Numbered from the stretch's first letter, positions 7,960-16,081 are shown. The stretch: 64,000 nucleotides of DNA from an uncultured Oscillospiraceae bacterium (GCA_910588145.1 CAJUPO010000005.1:1-64000), one strand, 5' to 3'. Notes: generated by a model not told the origin, from the letters alone. Numbers and translations: made by a program.

Positions 7960-8127
7960 ATGACAAATCAGGAAATTTATGATTATTATAGAAGCATACC
8001 AAGAGGAACCAGATATAGAACTATTACGGATCATTATAATAGTTTGACAGTAGAAGAAAGAAAATCTTATGTAAATTATTTAGAGAATCTTCCAGGAAGA
8101 AAGATTCCAACTGTATTATATAGATAA
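7960..8127 (+). CDS. 55-residue partner of the SUKH gene
   Basis: This small gene has AAGGAGG seven nt before ATG 7960. Its product is highly charged and Tyr-rich (D-Y-Y-R-S-I-P-R-G, then D-H-Y-N-S and Y-V-N-Y-L-E). It is almost identical over the first 43 residues to the product at 20600-20791, with different C-termini. Conservation of the SUKH-plus-small-gene pair at two sites argues that it is a real gene. No family recognised. It may be a second immunity component or a toxin-end remnant. Confidence 0.65.
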   Translation: MTNQEIYDYYRSIPRGTRYRTITDHYNSLTVEERKSYVNYLENLPGRKIPTVLYR

Positions 8128-8144
8128 ATTGTTCATTATGAATA

Positions 8145-8246
8145 TTGTAAAATTATTTTATAAATAGAAATAAGCAAAAGCTTAATGTTTATTTGTGTTT
8201 ATAAAAAATAAACTATTAAAAACTTGGAGGTTTTATTATGGCGTTT
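8145..8246 (+). repeat. 102-bp module leader repeat, copy 1
   Basis: It matches 9670-9771 over 102 bp with one mismatch seen (gct/gtt near the centre). It contains the leader, the TTGGAGG ribosome binding site and the first codons (M-A-F) of the immunity-like gene. The second copy cuts off the upstream toxin gene, so this repeat marks the left edge of a toxin/immunity module. Confidence 0.9.
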
Positions 8247-8702
8247 GTAAATGCATATTTAACAGTTGAGGAAAAAAAGATAATTGATGCTTCAAAGATT
8301 AGAGATCCACGCTATCAAATAGCAAAGAAGTATCTCATGCCAGATAAGTGGACTATCGATAGAGAGAATAACATTATTTTAATTAATTGTGGTATTGCTG
8401 ACCGTGATGAATATTATAAGGAAACTTTCGTACTTTTTTATAAACAAATGGACAATGAACATTTAATTGTTCTAACACTTACTGCAGATTATTTTGAAAA
8501 AGAAAAGGAAAAAATGTTGAGAAACGAATATAATGTGAATTTGGTAACCAAATGGATAATCCTTGACTATGTTAAATCGGATACTCTAAATATTACAAAT
8601 CAGGAACTGTGTAATGTCCTTGCTGATGCATTAACAACATATGGAGTAAATGGAAAACCTAACATTGTACAAAGCGTTAAGGCTTTTATTGAATTTGAAT
8701 AA
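8238..8702 (+). CDS. Putative immunity protein of the displaced toxin module
   Basis: A 154-residue soluble protein beginning M-A-F-V-N and containing K-W-T-I-D-R-E-N-N. It is a distant relative of the product at 9763-10209: both share the start, the L-T-x-x-x-K-x-x-I helix and the W-[ST]-I-D-[RK]-E motif, then diverge. TTGGAGG lies 8 nt before ATG 8238. The toxin-like gene follows after 15 bp, as at 9763/10212. Divergent proteins in the same slot next to divergent toxin domains are what cognate immunity proteins look like (inference). No named family recognised. Confidence 0.65.
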   Translation: MAFVNAYLTVEEKKIIDASKIRDPRYQIAKKYLMPDKWTIDRENNIILINCGIADRDEYYKETFVLFYKQMDNEHLIVLTLTADYFEKEKEKMLRNEYNVNLVTKWIILDYVKSDTLNITNQELCNVLADALTTYGVNGKPNIVQSVKAFIEFE

Positions 8703-8717
8703 TGGAGGTATCAAATT

Positions 8718-9692
8718 ATGGAACTTGAAACAATAGATGGAATAATTAATGTTAATTTAGACAGCGTTTCATTAAAAGATGTAAGCAATATAATTTCTAA
8801 ATTATCTGTCGATGCAGGTGTGAAAGATAATGCCAAAACCATTTTATATAGTGGTAGTATTAATGGATATAGAACAGGTGATATTGCAACATCTCTTAGT
8901 GATGTAAGAATCATTGATAATACATTTGTTGGTAAATTTTTAGCTGACGATTCTGATACATCAAAATTTAACAAACTTCTTGAATCAGCTATTCGCAACG
9001 AAATGGAAAATGGAGATTTCGACATATCTTCTGTGGCAAAAGGACTTAGAGATAAAGACTATCAAAGACTATTGACATTACTAGATGATGCTGATTCATT
9101 TACACCTGAAAGCCTATCTGAAGCAGTGAAATTGGCTAGTAAAGGATATAAATTCGAACCAACTAAAGGAGCATGGGCAATCGCATCAGAGCAATTTATT
9201 AAAGAGACCCCGGTTGGTTCTGAGATAATTTGCCTTACTGCTGAAGCAGATTTAACACGAACATGGGCGCAAGTTGAAATTCCAACTGCACTCAAATATT
9301 TACCTGAAAATCAAGTTTTTGGAGGATATACAATTGCAGAATTGAAATCCGTATATAATTCTAATGGAATAGAAAGCGTTCAAAACTTACTTAAAAATAA
9401 AGCAATAGATATTACACAAAATGTAAAAGTGCATTATGGAACGAACGGCAAAGTAGTAGGAATGGATGCTTCAAATCTTATAAATGGAACGTCTTATGTC
9501 AAGCCAAGTGAATCAGTTTTTGAAACAACAATGGGAGACATAAGAAATTATATTTCAGATGCTGAAATGTCGAAACTCTTCCCGGACGTTAACTTTGAAA
9601 ACTTGTCTGAACTTGAAAAGCTTCAGATTCGCCAATTAGAATTGGAATATAGGCGGGTAAATGGTATACTTGTAAAATTATTTTATAAATAG
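8718..9692 (+). CDS. Displaced toxin N-terminal module, truncated
   Basis: The 324-residue product has a unique N-terminal part (about residues 1-264) and then the conserved linker (M-G-D-I-R-N-Y-I-S-D-A-E) also found in the RTX protein at 10212. It ends after 10 residues encoded by the second copy of the 102-bp leader, so the RTX carrier part is lost. The N-terminal domain contains I-L-Y-S-G near residue 42-46, a helix with A-S-E-Q-F, a G-S-E-I-I strand and V-E-I with Glu187. This order resembles the domain in the RTX protein (Y-G-G, S-N-R-L-A, G-D-V-T-I, T-E-L). A GGAGG site precedes ATG 8718. It may still be translated as a toxin without a carrier, which would explain why its immunity gene is kept. 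Confidence 0.65.
   Translation: MELETIDGIINVNLDSVSLKDVSNIISKLSVDAGVKDNAKTILYSGSINGYRTGDIATSLSDVRIIDNTFVGKFLADDSDTSKFNKLLESAIRNEMENGDFDISSVAKGLRDKDYQRLLTLLDDADSFTPESLSEAVKLASKGYKFEPTKGAWAIASEQFIKETPVGSEIICLTAEADLTRTWAQVEIPTALKYLPENQVFGGYTIAELKSVYNSNGIESVQNLLKNKAIDITQNVKVHYGTNGKVVGMDASNLINGTSYVKPSESVFETTMGDIRNYISDAEMSKLFPDVNFENLSELEKLQIRQLELEYRRVNGILVKLFYK
9510..9663 (+). repeat. 154-bp linker repeat, copy 1
   Basis: It matches 10983-11136 with about four substitutions. It encodes the conserved linker behind the variable toxin domain and marks the right edge of the module. Confidence 0.88.
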
Positions 9693-9771
9693 AAATAAGC
9701 AAAAGTTTAATGTTTATTTGTGTTTATAAAAAATAAACTATTAAAAACTTGGAGGTTTTATTATGGCGTTT
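9670..9771 (+). repeat. 102-bp module leader repeat, copy 2
   Basis: A copy of 8145-8246. It starts seven bases after the linker repeat ends, truncating the upstream toxin gene, and supplies the ribosome binding site and first codons of the immunity gene at 9763. Confidence 0.9.
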
Positions 9772-10209
9772 ATCAACGAAAAACTAACTGAAAAAGATAA
9801 GGAGTTCATAGCTTCTTTTAAATTTCACAATCCAATCGGAAGATTGAATGAATTAGCACATCTTCCAGAAGAATGGTCAATAGATAAGGAGCATAATTAC
9901 TACCTTATATGTTTAGGTGGGCAAGGTGAACTTGATAAAGAGTATCCGCCTAATTATTATAAGTTAATAGTCAATGGCAATGTTGTTGATATCAAAGCCA
10001 GATATCAAACTGTAGGTAACGGAAAAACAGGGATAAAAATTACTTGGGAGATTGAAGGTATTGTTGTTAATTTGAAAAGAACAGATGTTGATATACAGAA
10101 AATAGCTATGTCCGCACTTGAATCATATGGAAATATTCATTTTGGAGGGCATATTATTTATAGTGAGTTTATAAATGTATCTGCCCCACATTATGTACAA
10201 GGAGAATAA
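9763..10209 (+). CDS. Putative immunity protein of the RTX toxin
   Basis: A 148-residue soluble protein starting M-A-F-I-N, with E-E-W-S-I-D-K-E-H-N and a strand-rich C-terminal half. It occupies the same slot as the product at 8238 but is only distantly similar. TTGGAGG is 8 nt before ATG 9763. Its stop codon shares a base with the ATG at 10209, so it is translationally coupled to the RTX gene and would be made first. That order suits an immunity factor or a dedicated chaperone; the two cannot be separated from sequence. Confidence 0.68.
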   Translation: MAFINEKLTEKDKEFIASFKFHNPIGRLNELAHLPEEWSIDKEHNYYLICLGGQGELDKEYPPNYYKLIVNGNVVDIKARYQTVGNGKTGIKITWEIEGIVVNLKRTDVDIQKIAMSALESYGNIHFGGHIIYSEFINVSAPHYVQGE

Positions 10210-10211
10210 TG

Positions 10212-13200
10212 ATGGATAATTTATTGAATTTTTTGAATGAGTGGATTAGAAATAATGGAACACTTAATGCATCAGACACAGGCATGCTGAAATCGTTTAT
10301 GTCAGGATTGGGTGCTGAAATTGATAGCTTGTCTATAGTTCCGCCTACAGGTTCAAATAAATTGATATTGTATGGTGGATGGAATGGAGATGTGCCAATG
10401 TGGCAAATTGCCGAAGGTGCCGCTAACTCTGGACAAGGGTATTATTTTATTTCTCAAACAGAGGCTGGAAGTGTATTGAATAATGATGTGGTAAAGAAGA
10501 AAATTAATGAAATATGTGATTATGACAAAAATTTATATGATAAGATTTTTGGAAATCCTGTGAATGATAAACGTAATGCATACGTGGTAGATGGGGAATT
10601 ATCAATAAATGACAGAGTATCAAATAGACTTGCACAGAACGCCACGGGGGATGTTACAATTTGGGCTCCTGATTGCCCAACAAATAAGGTTTTGTCTGAT
10701 ACGGAGTTGCGTGCTGTTTTAACAAATAATAAGATAACTAGTATAAATGGAATACCAAAAGAAACGTTTGTTGATACATACAAAAAAATATCAGGTGGTT
10801 CATTTGAAAGCAATCCTAGTAAGCTAGATCAAAATATTTTGGATCAGGTTTTTTTTGAAGTAAAGAAAACTTGTATGCCAGAATATTTTGATGATGTCAA
10901 AGCTTTTTATAATTCAAGAGGAAAAGTAATTGGCATAGATGTTTCTGATTTTGTAGGTGGTAATCCAATTAAAGCTCCTTATGAATCAGTTTTTGAAACA
11001 ACAATGGGAGACATAAGAAATTATATTTCAGATGCGGAAATATCGAAACTCTTCCCGGACGTTAACTTTGAAAACTTGTCTGAACTTGAAAAGCTTCAGA
11101 TTCGCCAATTAGAATTGGAATATAGGCGGGCAAATGTTATACTTGATTCTATAGAAGTTGACGACGCCTTGAAATCAAAATATTTATCTAAAATCGGAAA
11201 AACCGAAGAAACTGCCGGAATATTCGATAAATGGGCTATAAAAATGTTGGATGGAAAACTTAGCGGAAGTGATGATGCGGCAAATGCGCTTATGAAATTG
11301 GCATCTTATACGAAAAAAATACCCAAGAAGATTGCGAACGTGATTCCTTATGTTGGGTATATTTATGATTTTATTGATATTATAAATGGCATGGATGACA
11401 TTAGAGATGCTTATGAAATTGGCGGTCAAAAATATGCAGTAGAAGTAAGTCAAACTATATTTGGCAAACTTGCATTTGAAACAGCTGAAACATGGCTTGT
11501 AGGTGAATTTTCTGCATGTATCATGGGCGTTGGGGCTTGTTTTGGACCAGTAGGTTTAGGGATTTCAATAGTTGCGGCTGTAGGCTTAAATGTTGCTAAT
11601 ATGTATATGCTTTATAAGTTTGGACAAAGTTTTGATGAAAACTTTGATGTAAATGATTTTTGGATAAAACCGGCTAATGGTTATAGTCCTGTTGAATATG
11701 ATATTAATAATTCATCTAATCCTCTTAATTTATCTAAAGCGCCTAAAAAGATTGTAAAAGGTACAATGTGGAGTGACGTATTTTCAACATATGACGAACC
11801 AATTATAGCTTTAGGATTTGGCGGTGAAGATACAATAAATGGAAGTCCCGGAAATGATATTATATATGGCGGAAATGGTAATGATATGCTTTATGGAAAT
11901 GACGGAGATGATGTAATCTTTGGCGGTAATGGTGAATATGTGGAATCCGGCGGAGGAGATAACTTCGTATTGGGTAATTTGATTCTCCAGGAAACTATAG
12001 ATGGCGGAAACGGTAATGATTACATATACGGTGAAGGCGGAGATGATTTATTAATAGGTGGAAACGGCAGCGATTATATTTATGGCGGTGATGGAAATGA
12101 CATAATATATGGTGATGAATATATAGAACCTACATTATCAGGCGAAGTATTACTGCCACGGTTAAGTGATATAAAAATTAATTTCGATAGAGAAGATTTT
12201 GAATTAACAATGGATTTAAATGATTTTGGTGCAAATATGCCGCAGTCAAATTATATATTTGGAGGTAATGGAAATGATACCATATACGGTGGAGTTCATA
12301 GTGATATAATTTTTGGCGGAAAAGGTGATGACATCATATATGGAGGTGATGATGATACGTCAGATGATTTGTTGGCACAAATTATGACAGGAGATTATCT
12401 GTGCGGTGATGAGGGTAATGATATAATCTTTGGTGGCTTCGGTAATGACGTTATCTTTGGAGGAGCCGATAATGATGAATTGCACGGAGAATCTGGGGAT
12501 GATGAAATTTGGGGAGATGACGGAAATGATGAGATTTATGGAGATGACGGAAATGATAAAATATTTGGCGGTGAAGGTAATGACAAAATTTATGGTGGAG
12601 AAGGTGATGACTATATAGATGGAGGAAACGGAGACGACTACATAGAAGGTGGTAACGGTAAGAACATAATGTTTGGAGGAAATGGGGTTGACCAAATTTA
12701 CGGAGGAGATGATGATGATTATATAGAAGGTGGAGATGATCAAGATTTTCTTCATGGAGGAAATGGTAAAAACATCATGTACGGACAAGAGGGCGATGAT
12801 TTCATTTATGGCGGAAATGATGAAGATTATATATTTGGAGGAACAGGAAATGATCATTTATATGGTGGAAACGGAAAGAATGAGATTTACGGCGGACATG
12901 GTGATGATGTAATTTATGATGGTGATGACGGTAGTTATATAGAAGGAAGCTTTGGCAATGATATTATATATGCAGGAGGCGGTAATGACTATATCGACCC
13001 GGGCGAGGGAGACGATTATATTCAGGACGACCACGGGGACGATACAATAGTATTTAAGGCAGGGTACGGAACGGATACTATTTCCGACGCGGCAGGAAAC
13101 AATACAATACTGCTTTCAGGACTGTCAATCGAAAATGCTGAAATGTCGAGGATAAACGGAAGTGATTTAAAGATTTCATTCGGAGCTGATAATATTATCA

Positions 13201-14027
13201 TCAAACAGTATTTTGACGGAGCAGCGTTCCAGAACTTTAATATAAACGGAACAATGATAAATGACCTTATTACGGCTTTGAACGGTTCAGACAGTGACGA
13301 CTGGATGTCTGCATGGAGTGATTCGGGAGTAACACTGTGTGGAAACGGAGGAAATGATACGCTTTACGGAGGTAACGGAGATGATGTTCTTGACGGCGGA
13401 GCAGGTAATGACTGGCTGTACGGAGGAAACGGAAACGATACATATATCTTCGCCAGAGGCTACGGCAACGACACAATTGAAGATTGGGGCGGAAGCAGTA
13501 CAGTTAAATTCAAGGACGTAAACTCCGGTGATGTGACAATAACTAATCTTTGGGATTCAACACTTGAAATGACAGTAAACGGTACAAACGATAAACTAAC
13601 TATCAATGGTTACAAGTGGAATCAGGGAGGATTTACCTTTGAATTTGCAGACGGAGCAGTCGGAACAGTAAATAAGGATACGTGGGAACTTGAATTGAAT
13701 CAGCCTTTTGCAAACGCAGAATCCGAGGAGGATATGGTGCAGAAGCAGGCTGATATGCTAAGCGATATGTATGCAGATGAAAGTCCTGTATCAGAGCTGC
13801 TCACAGAATCAGGTGATACTGTAATAACCGATATAACAGACAGTCCGCTGGAAACGGAAGAAACGGACGAAATTGCAGAACAGACTGATATTCAGCTGAT
13901 GATACTTATAGACAATATGTCTGCATTCTCAGACGACGGAAATATTTCAGACGGTATAGACGTGCTGAATCCGACAGAGGATACAGCGATGATGAATCAG
14001 GTGCTTGCAGGAACACAGGTTCAGTAA
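10212..14027 (+). CDS. RTX protein with variable N-terminal toxin-like domain
   Basis: A 1271-residue protein without an N-terminal signal peptide or LPxTG. Residues 1-255 form the variable domain (Tyr54-Gly-Gly-Trp57, Trp64, Thr83-Glu84, Trp151, Glu165). Residues 258-308 are the linker shared with the gene at 8718. Residues about 370-470 hold hydrophobic stretches (I-P-Y-V-G-Y-I-Y-D-F, then M-G-V-G-A-C-F-G-P-V-G-L-G) that could enter membranes. From about residue 534 to 940 run many G-G-x-G-x-D RTX nonapeptides that bind calcium. A haemolysin-type calcium-binding related region follows (940-1020), then a second short RTX block (1043-1076) and an acidic tail. RTX proteins normally leave by type I secretion; the next gene is the stub of such a transporter. 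GGAG at 10201 supports ATG 10212 over ATG 10209. The RTX part is certain; the toxin role is inference. Confidence 0.85.
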   Translation: MDNLLNFLNEWIRNNGTLNASDTGMLKSFMSGLGAEIDSLSIVPPTGSNKLILYGGWNGDVPMWQIAEGAANSGQGYYFISQTEAGSVLNNDVVKKKINEICDYDKNLYDKIFGNPVNDKRNAYVVDGELSINDRVSNRLAQNATGDVTIWAPDCPTNKVLSDTELRAVLTNNKITSINGIPKETFVDTYKKISGGSFESNPSKLDQNILDQVFFEVKKTCMPEYFDDVKAFYNSRGKVIGIDVSDFVGGNPIKAPYESVFETTMGDIRNYISDAEISKLFPDVNFENLSELEKLQIRQLELEYRRANVILDSIEVDDALKSKYLSKIGKTEETAGIFDKWAIKMLDGKLSGSDDAANALMKLASYTKKIPKKIANVIPYVGYIYDFIDIINGMDDIRDAYEIGGQKYAVEVSQTIFGKLAFETAETWLVGEFSACIMGVGACFGPVGLGISIVAAVGLNVANMYMLYKFGQSFDENFDVNDFWIKPANGYSPVEYDINNSSNPLNLSKAPKKIVKGTMWSDVFSTYDEPIIALGFGGEDTINGSPGNDIIYGGNGNDMLYGNDGDDVIFGGNGEYVESGGGDNFVLGNLILQETIDGGNGNDYIYGEGGDDLLIGGNGSDYIYGGDGNDIIYGDEYIEPTLSGEVLLPRLSDIKINFDREDFELTMDLNDFGANMPQSNYIFGGNGNDTIYGGVHSDIIFGGKGDDIIYGGDDDTSDDLLAQIMTGDYLCGDEGNDIIFGGFGNDVIFGGADNDELHGESGDDEIWGDDGNDEIYGDDGNDKIFGGEGNDKIYGGEGDDYIDGGNGDDYIEGGNGKNIMFGGNGVDQIYGGDDDDYIEGGDDQDFLHGGNGKNIMYGQEGDDFIYGGNDEDYIFGGTGNDHLYGGNGKNEIYGGHGDDVIYDGDDGSYIEGSFGNDIIYAGGGNDYIDPGEGDDYIQDDHGDDTIVFKAGYGTDTISDAAGNNTILLSGLSIENAEMSRINGSDLKISFGADNIIIKQYFDGAAFQNFNINGTMINDLITALNGSDSDDWMSAWSDSGVTLCGNGGNDTLYGGNGDDVLDGGAGNDWLYGGNGNDTYIFARGYGNDTIEDWGGSSTVKFKDVNSGDVTITNLWDSTLEMTVNGTNDKLTINGYKWNQGGFTFEFADGAVGTVNKDTWELELNQPFANAESEEDMVQKQADMLSDMYADESPVSELLTESGDTVITDITDSPLETEETDEIAEQTDIQLMILIDNMSAFSDDGNISDGIDVLNPTEDTAMMNQVLAGTQVQ
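10983..11136 (+). repeat. 154-bp linker repeat, copy 2
   Basis: The copy of 9510-9663 inside the intact RTX gene. Homologous recombination between the two would swap the N-terminal domain of the carrier and move the immunity gene with it. Confidence 0.88.
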
Positions 14028-14034
14028 AAATAAA

Positions 14035-14068
14035 TGCAGCGGCATGAAAATGCTGCTGCATAATTTTT
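14035..14068 (+). terminator. Intrinsic terminator of the RTX gene
   Basis: An 11-bp stem with one G-T pair, 14035-14045 with 14050-14060, a GAAA tetraloop and the tail TAATTTTT. Confidence 0.85.
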
Positions 14069-14088
14069 CAGAAAGAGGAGGTCGAAAT

Positions 14089-14229
14089 ATGGAAAAAAAA
14101 CAAGACAGCGGTTTGTCATGCTTTATGATAGTAATGAAGTTTCACGGTATCCCGATAACTAAAGAACAGGCGCAAAATCTGTCTGTGCTTGAAAACAGGA
14201 ACACCGCTGTCATCTATGATAGACTTTAA
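14089..14229 (+). pseudogene. Truncated C39-domain type I secretion ATPase
   Basis: AGGAGG precedes ATG 14089. The 46-residue frame reads D-S-G-L-S-C-F-M-I-V-M-K-F-H-G-I-P-I and then T-K-E-Q-A, the start of the C39-like peptidase domain in RTX-type ABC transporters (HlyB family). The family's typical form is D-x-G-L-x-C-L-x-x-x-A-x-x-x-G-I-P. The remaining 650 or so residues (membrane and ATPase domains) are missing: the frame runs into unrelated phage-type DNA near 14215-14229. The position right after the RTX gene is where a type I exporter is expected. The RTX protein is therefore either stranded or uses a transporter elsewhere. Confidence 0.65.
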
Positions 14230-14392
14230 ATTTATATCGGTATAAATGTTCTATTTTAGGACTTGTTCCTTTGTTTATCCAATCACTTACAGTATTCGCT
14301 TTTACTCCTATAAATCTTGATAATTCTGCTTGGCTGTGGTTAGTTTCCATAAGTAATGTCGATATTCTTTGGCTAAAATTTACAAAAATCAT
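14210..14392 (-). pseudogene. Truncated XRE-family HTH regulator
   Basis: The 60-residue frame on the minus strand contains a Cro/C1-type helix-turn-helix (S-Q-A-E-L-S-R-F-I-G-V, then T-V-S-D-W-I-N-K-G). After P-K-I-E-H-L-Y it loses the family pattern and stops, overlapping the 3' end of the transporter stub on the other strand. The junction between the two fragments is therefore near 14215-14229. It looks like the edge of an inserted phage-like segment. The nearest ATG lies directly against AGGAG, so the exact start is unsure. Confidence 0.6.
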
Positions 14393-14432
14393 CTCCTATT
14401 TGATAAATCGGTATTTTACTATTGATTTATTC

Positions 14433-14453
14433 GGTATATAATATTGATATACC
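14433..14453. promoter_or_regulatory. Inverted repeat, possible XRE operator
   Basis: GGTATAT at 14433-14439 and ATATACC at 14447-14453 form a perfect 7-bp inverted repeat with a 7-nt spacer. It lies between the divergent XRE fragment and the small gene at 14556, the normal place for a phage repressor operator. Confidence 0.4.
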
Positions 14454-14555
14454 AATAACACAAGCGGCAATAACACGTATGATAATTATATCACAAAGGA
14501 AATTGCTTGTAAACAGAAAGGAAATAAAAGTTAGATAGAACTGAGGTGAAATAAA

Positions 14556-14708
14556 ATGTCATTTGCTGAAAATAAGCAGATTAATAAAATGCTTGATGAG
14601 CACATGAACAATATGCATGAGATACATGATAGATTTTTGATGAGGTTTAATCAGCAAATAAATAATGAAGAGAGGACAGAACATGTATTTAAAAATATTT
14701 CAGAATAG
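14556..14708 (+). CDS. Small phage-type protein, 50 residues
   Basis: GAGGTGA lies 8 nt before ATG 14556. The product is a short charged helical protein rich in Met, Asn and Glu (M-L-D-E-H-M-N-N-M-H-E-I). It overlaps the antirepressor gene start by 26 bp, which suggests an early phage operon. I do not recognise a family. Confidence 0.5.
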   Translation: MSFAENKQINKMLDEHMNNMHEIHDRFLMRFNQQINNEERTEHVFKNISE

Positions 14709-15098
14709 TGAATTTGGAGAACTTAGGGCTCTTACAATTGACGGTAAAGAATATTTTCCGGCTACACAGTGTGCTAAGATTTTAGGATACAAAAATCCTT
14801 ATGATGGATTAGAAAACATTGTACGTCAGACGGGTGCGTAAAATGCGAGGTGGTCTCCAATACTACTAATCAGCATGGCGTTATCTCACAACAGATAACA
14901 GAAACTAAGTATATAAGCTAGGGAAATCTATACCGCTTGATTATCCGTTCCAAGCTTCCGGCAGCAGAGAAATTTGAACATTGGGTGTTTGATGAAGTAC
15001 TTCCGGAACTTAGAAAAAACGGATCATACGGAAACAATGTAAATTTGGAAGAGGTTATTGCAAAAACCGCAACGGCAGTTGTTTCGGAAGTTATGTAG
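14683..15098 (+). pseudogene. Decayed BRO/ANT phage antirepressor
   Basis: The first 52 codons encode a BRO-N domain start (I-F-Q-N-S-E-F-G-E-L-R, then F-P-A-T-Q-C-A-K-I-L-G-Y). A stop follows at about 14840. Other frames continue the family pattern: L-Y-R-L-I-I-R-S-K-L-P-A-A-E-K-F-E, then W-V-F-D-E-V-L-P-E-L-R-K-N-G, to a stop at 15096-15098. Several frameshifts and stops make it non-functional. BRO antirepressors relieve phage repression (family knowledge). Fragments of the same gene type occur at 19290 and 52081. Confidence 0.75.
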
Positions 15099-15336
15099 CT
15101 GATTATGATAGTTCGGATTTACAGTTAAGTATATTTGGTTAATAGAGAAAAAATATACGGAGAAATTTTTCTTGAATGAAAGATAATACTTATCAAAGAG
15201 TGCGCACGGAAATAAGATGTCTGCTGTATAAGGGAATAAAGTTTTGCTGAAAGGTATATCGAAGTATTCAGAGGCGGAGGTTCTATATTATTTTCAAAAG
15301 ATTTGCGAATTAACAAAAATGCCATCGGAGGACATA

Positions 15337-15537
15337 ATGATAAGATTAAAATTATAGGAAATACTGAACGAGCATAAATTGACTCAGGCTGAGTTATCGG
15401 TATTAACAGGAATAAGACCGTCGACCATTTGTGATATATACAATAACAACAGTACCTTTCTTAAGTTGGAATATATAGATAAAATATGCCGTGAGCTTGG
15501 ATGCTCTATCGGGGGGGGGGTTATGCAGTTTAACTAA
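15337..15537 (+). pseudogene. XRE-type HTH gene with an internal stop
   Basis: GGAGGA precedes ATG 15337. The frame encodes M-I-R-L-K-L, a TAG at codon 7, then a complete small helix-turn-helix: L-T-Q-A-E-L-S-V-L-T-G-I and P-S-T-I-C-D-I-Y-N-N-N, ending near 15537. In the usual form of these 65-residue YozG-like regulators codon 7 is Lys, so one base change explains the stop. A run of ten G (15511-15520) falls where the family has G-E-L/M. The last bases also occur near 52217-52240 without the rest of the gene. Confidence 0.6.
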
Positions 15538-15577
15538 AAATAATAATAAAATTTGTGATGAAAATGTGTTATTTGTG

Positions 15578-15606
15578 TTGACATTTTGGCAAAAACAGGA
15601 TATAAT
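15578..15606 (+). promoter_or_regulatory. Consensus promoter of dockerin cluster 1
   Basis: TTGACA at 15578-15583, a 17-bp spacer and TATAAT at 15601-15606. The same promoter with few changes is at 52273-52301. Confidence 0.9.
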
Positions 15607-15642
15607 TGGTATATAAATTAAATTATCAGGGAGGAAAATCAA

Positions 15643-16047
15643 ATGAAAAGGAAATTTATCAAACTAATTACAGGTTTTGCGTCTGCCACAGCGTTGATAA
15701 GTGCAGTATCGTTTAATGCAGGAGCAGAAAATGTTCAGCCAAGAGGTTCGTGGTATGTATACGGAGATGTTAACAATGATGGCAAAATAGACGTAATTGA
15801 TATAATAAATATAAACAAGGCGGTTAACAAATACCGAGAATTAACCGGAGAAGAAAAATTACCTATGAGGATAGCAGTTGCAAGAACGGCTATCTATTTT
15901 GAAAATACAAATAATCCTGTACCGCAGGCAGCCGATGTTAATGGAGATGGATATATTTCTTCAGAAGATTCAGATATGGTATTAAGGTATGTAGCAGAAC
16001 AAAGAGAGGATATAGGAAAATGCGGAGAGCATTTTTATATCAGCTAA
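15643..16047 (+). CDS. Secreted double-dockerin protein
   Basis: The 134-residue precursor has a signal peptide (residues 1-28, ending F-N-A-G-A). Two calcium-binding dockerin repeats follow: G-D-V-N-N-D-G-K-I-D-V-I-D near residue 41 and A-D-V-N-G-D-G-Y-I-S-S-E-D near 105, joined by a 45-residue insert. Dockerins bind cohesin modules in cellulosome-type assemblies at the cell surface (family knowledge). There is no catalytic domain, so the protein may act as an adaptor or competitor. GGGAGG precedes ATG 15643. A copy with one residue change is at 52338. Confidence 0.82.
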   Translation: MKRKFIKLITGFASATALISAVSFNAGAENVQPRGSWYVYGDVNNDGKIDVIDIININKAVNKYRELTGEEKLPMRIAVARTAIYFENTNNPVPQAADVNGDGYISSEDSDMVLRYVAEQREDIGKCGEHFYIS

Positions 16048-16081
16048 AAATGGATGTAAGATAAATAAAAGGAGAAGAGTC

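Noticed and set aside
12360..12857. 165-codon minus-strand frame inside the RTX gene
   Set aside because: It is the antisense of repetitive G-G-x-G-x-D codons and encodes a low-complexity Ile/Ser protein; no start site.
11815..13440. Short regular DNA repeats that could suggest a CRISPR array
   Set aside because: The period follows codons of RTX nonapeptides, with no constant repeat and unique spacers. I found no CRISPR array in the window.
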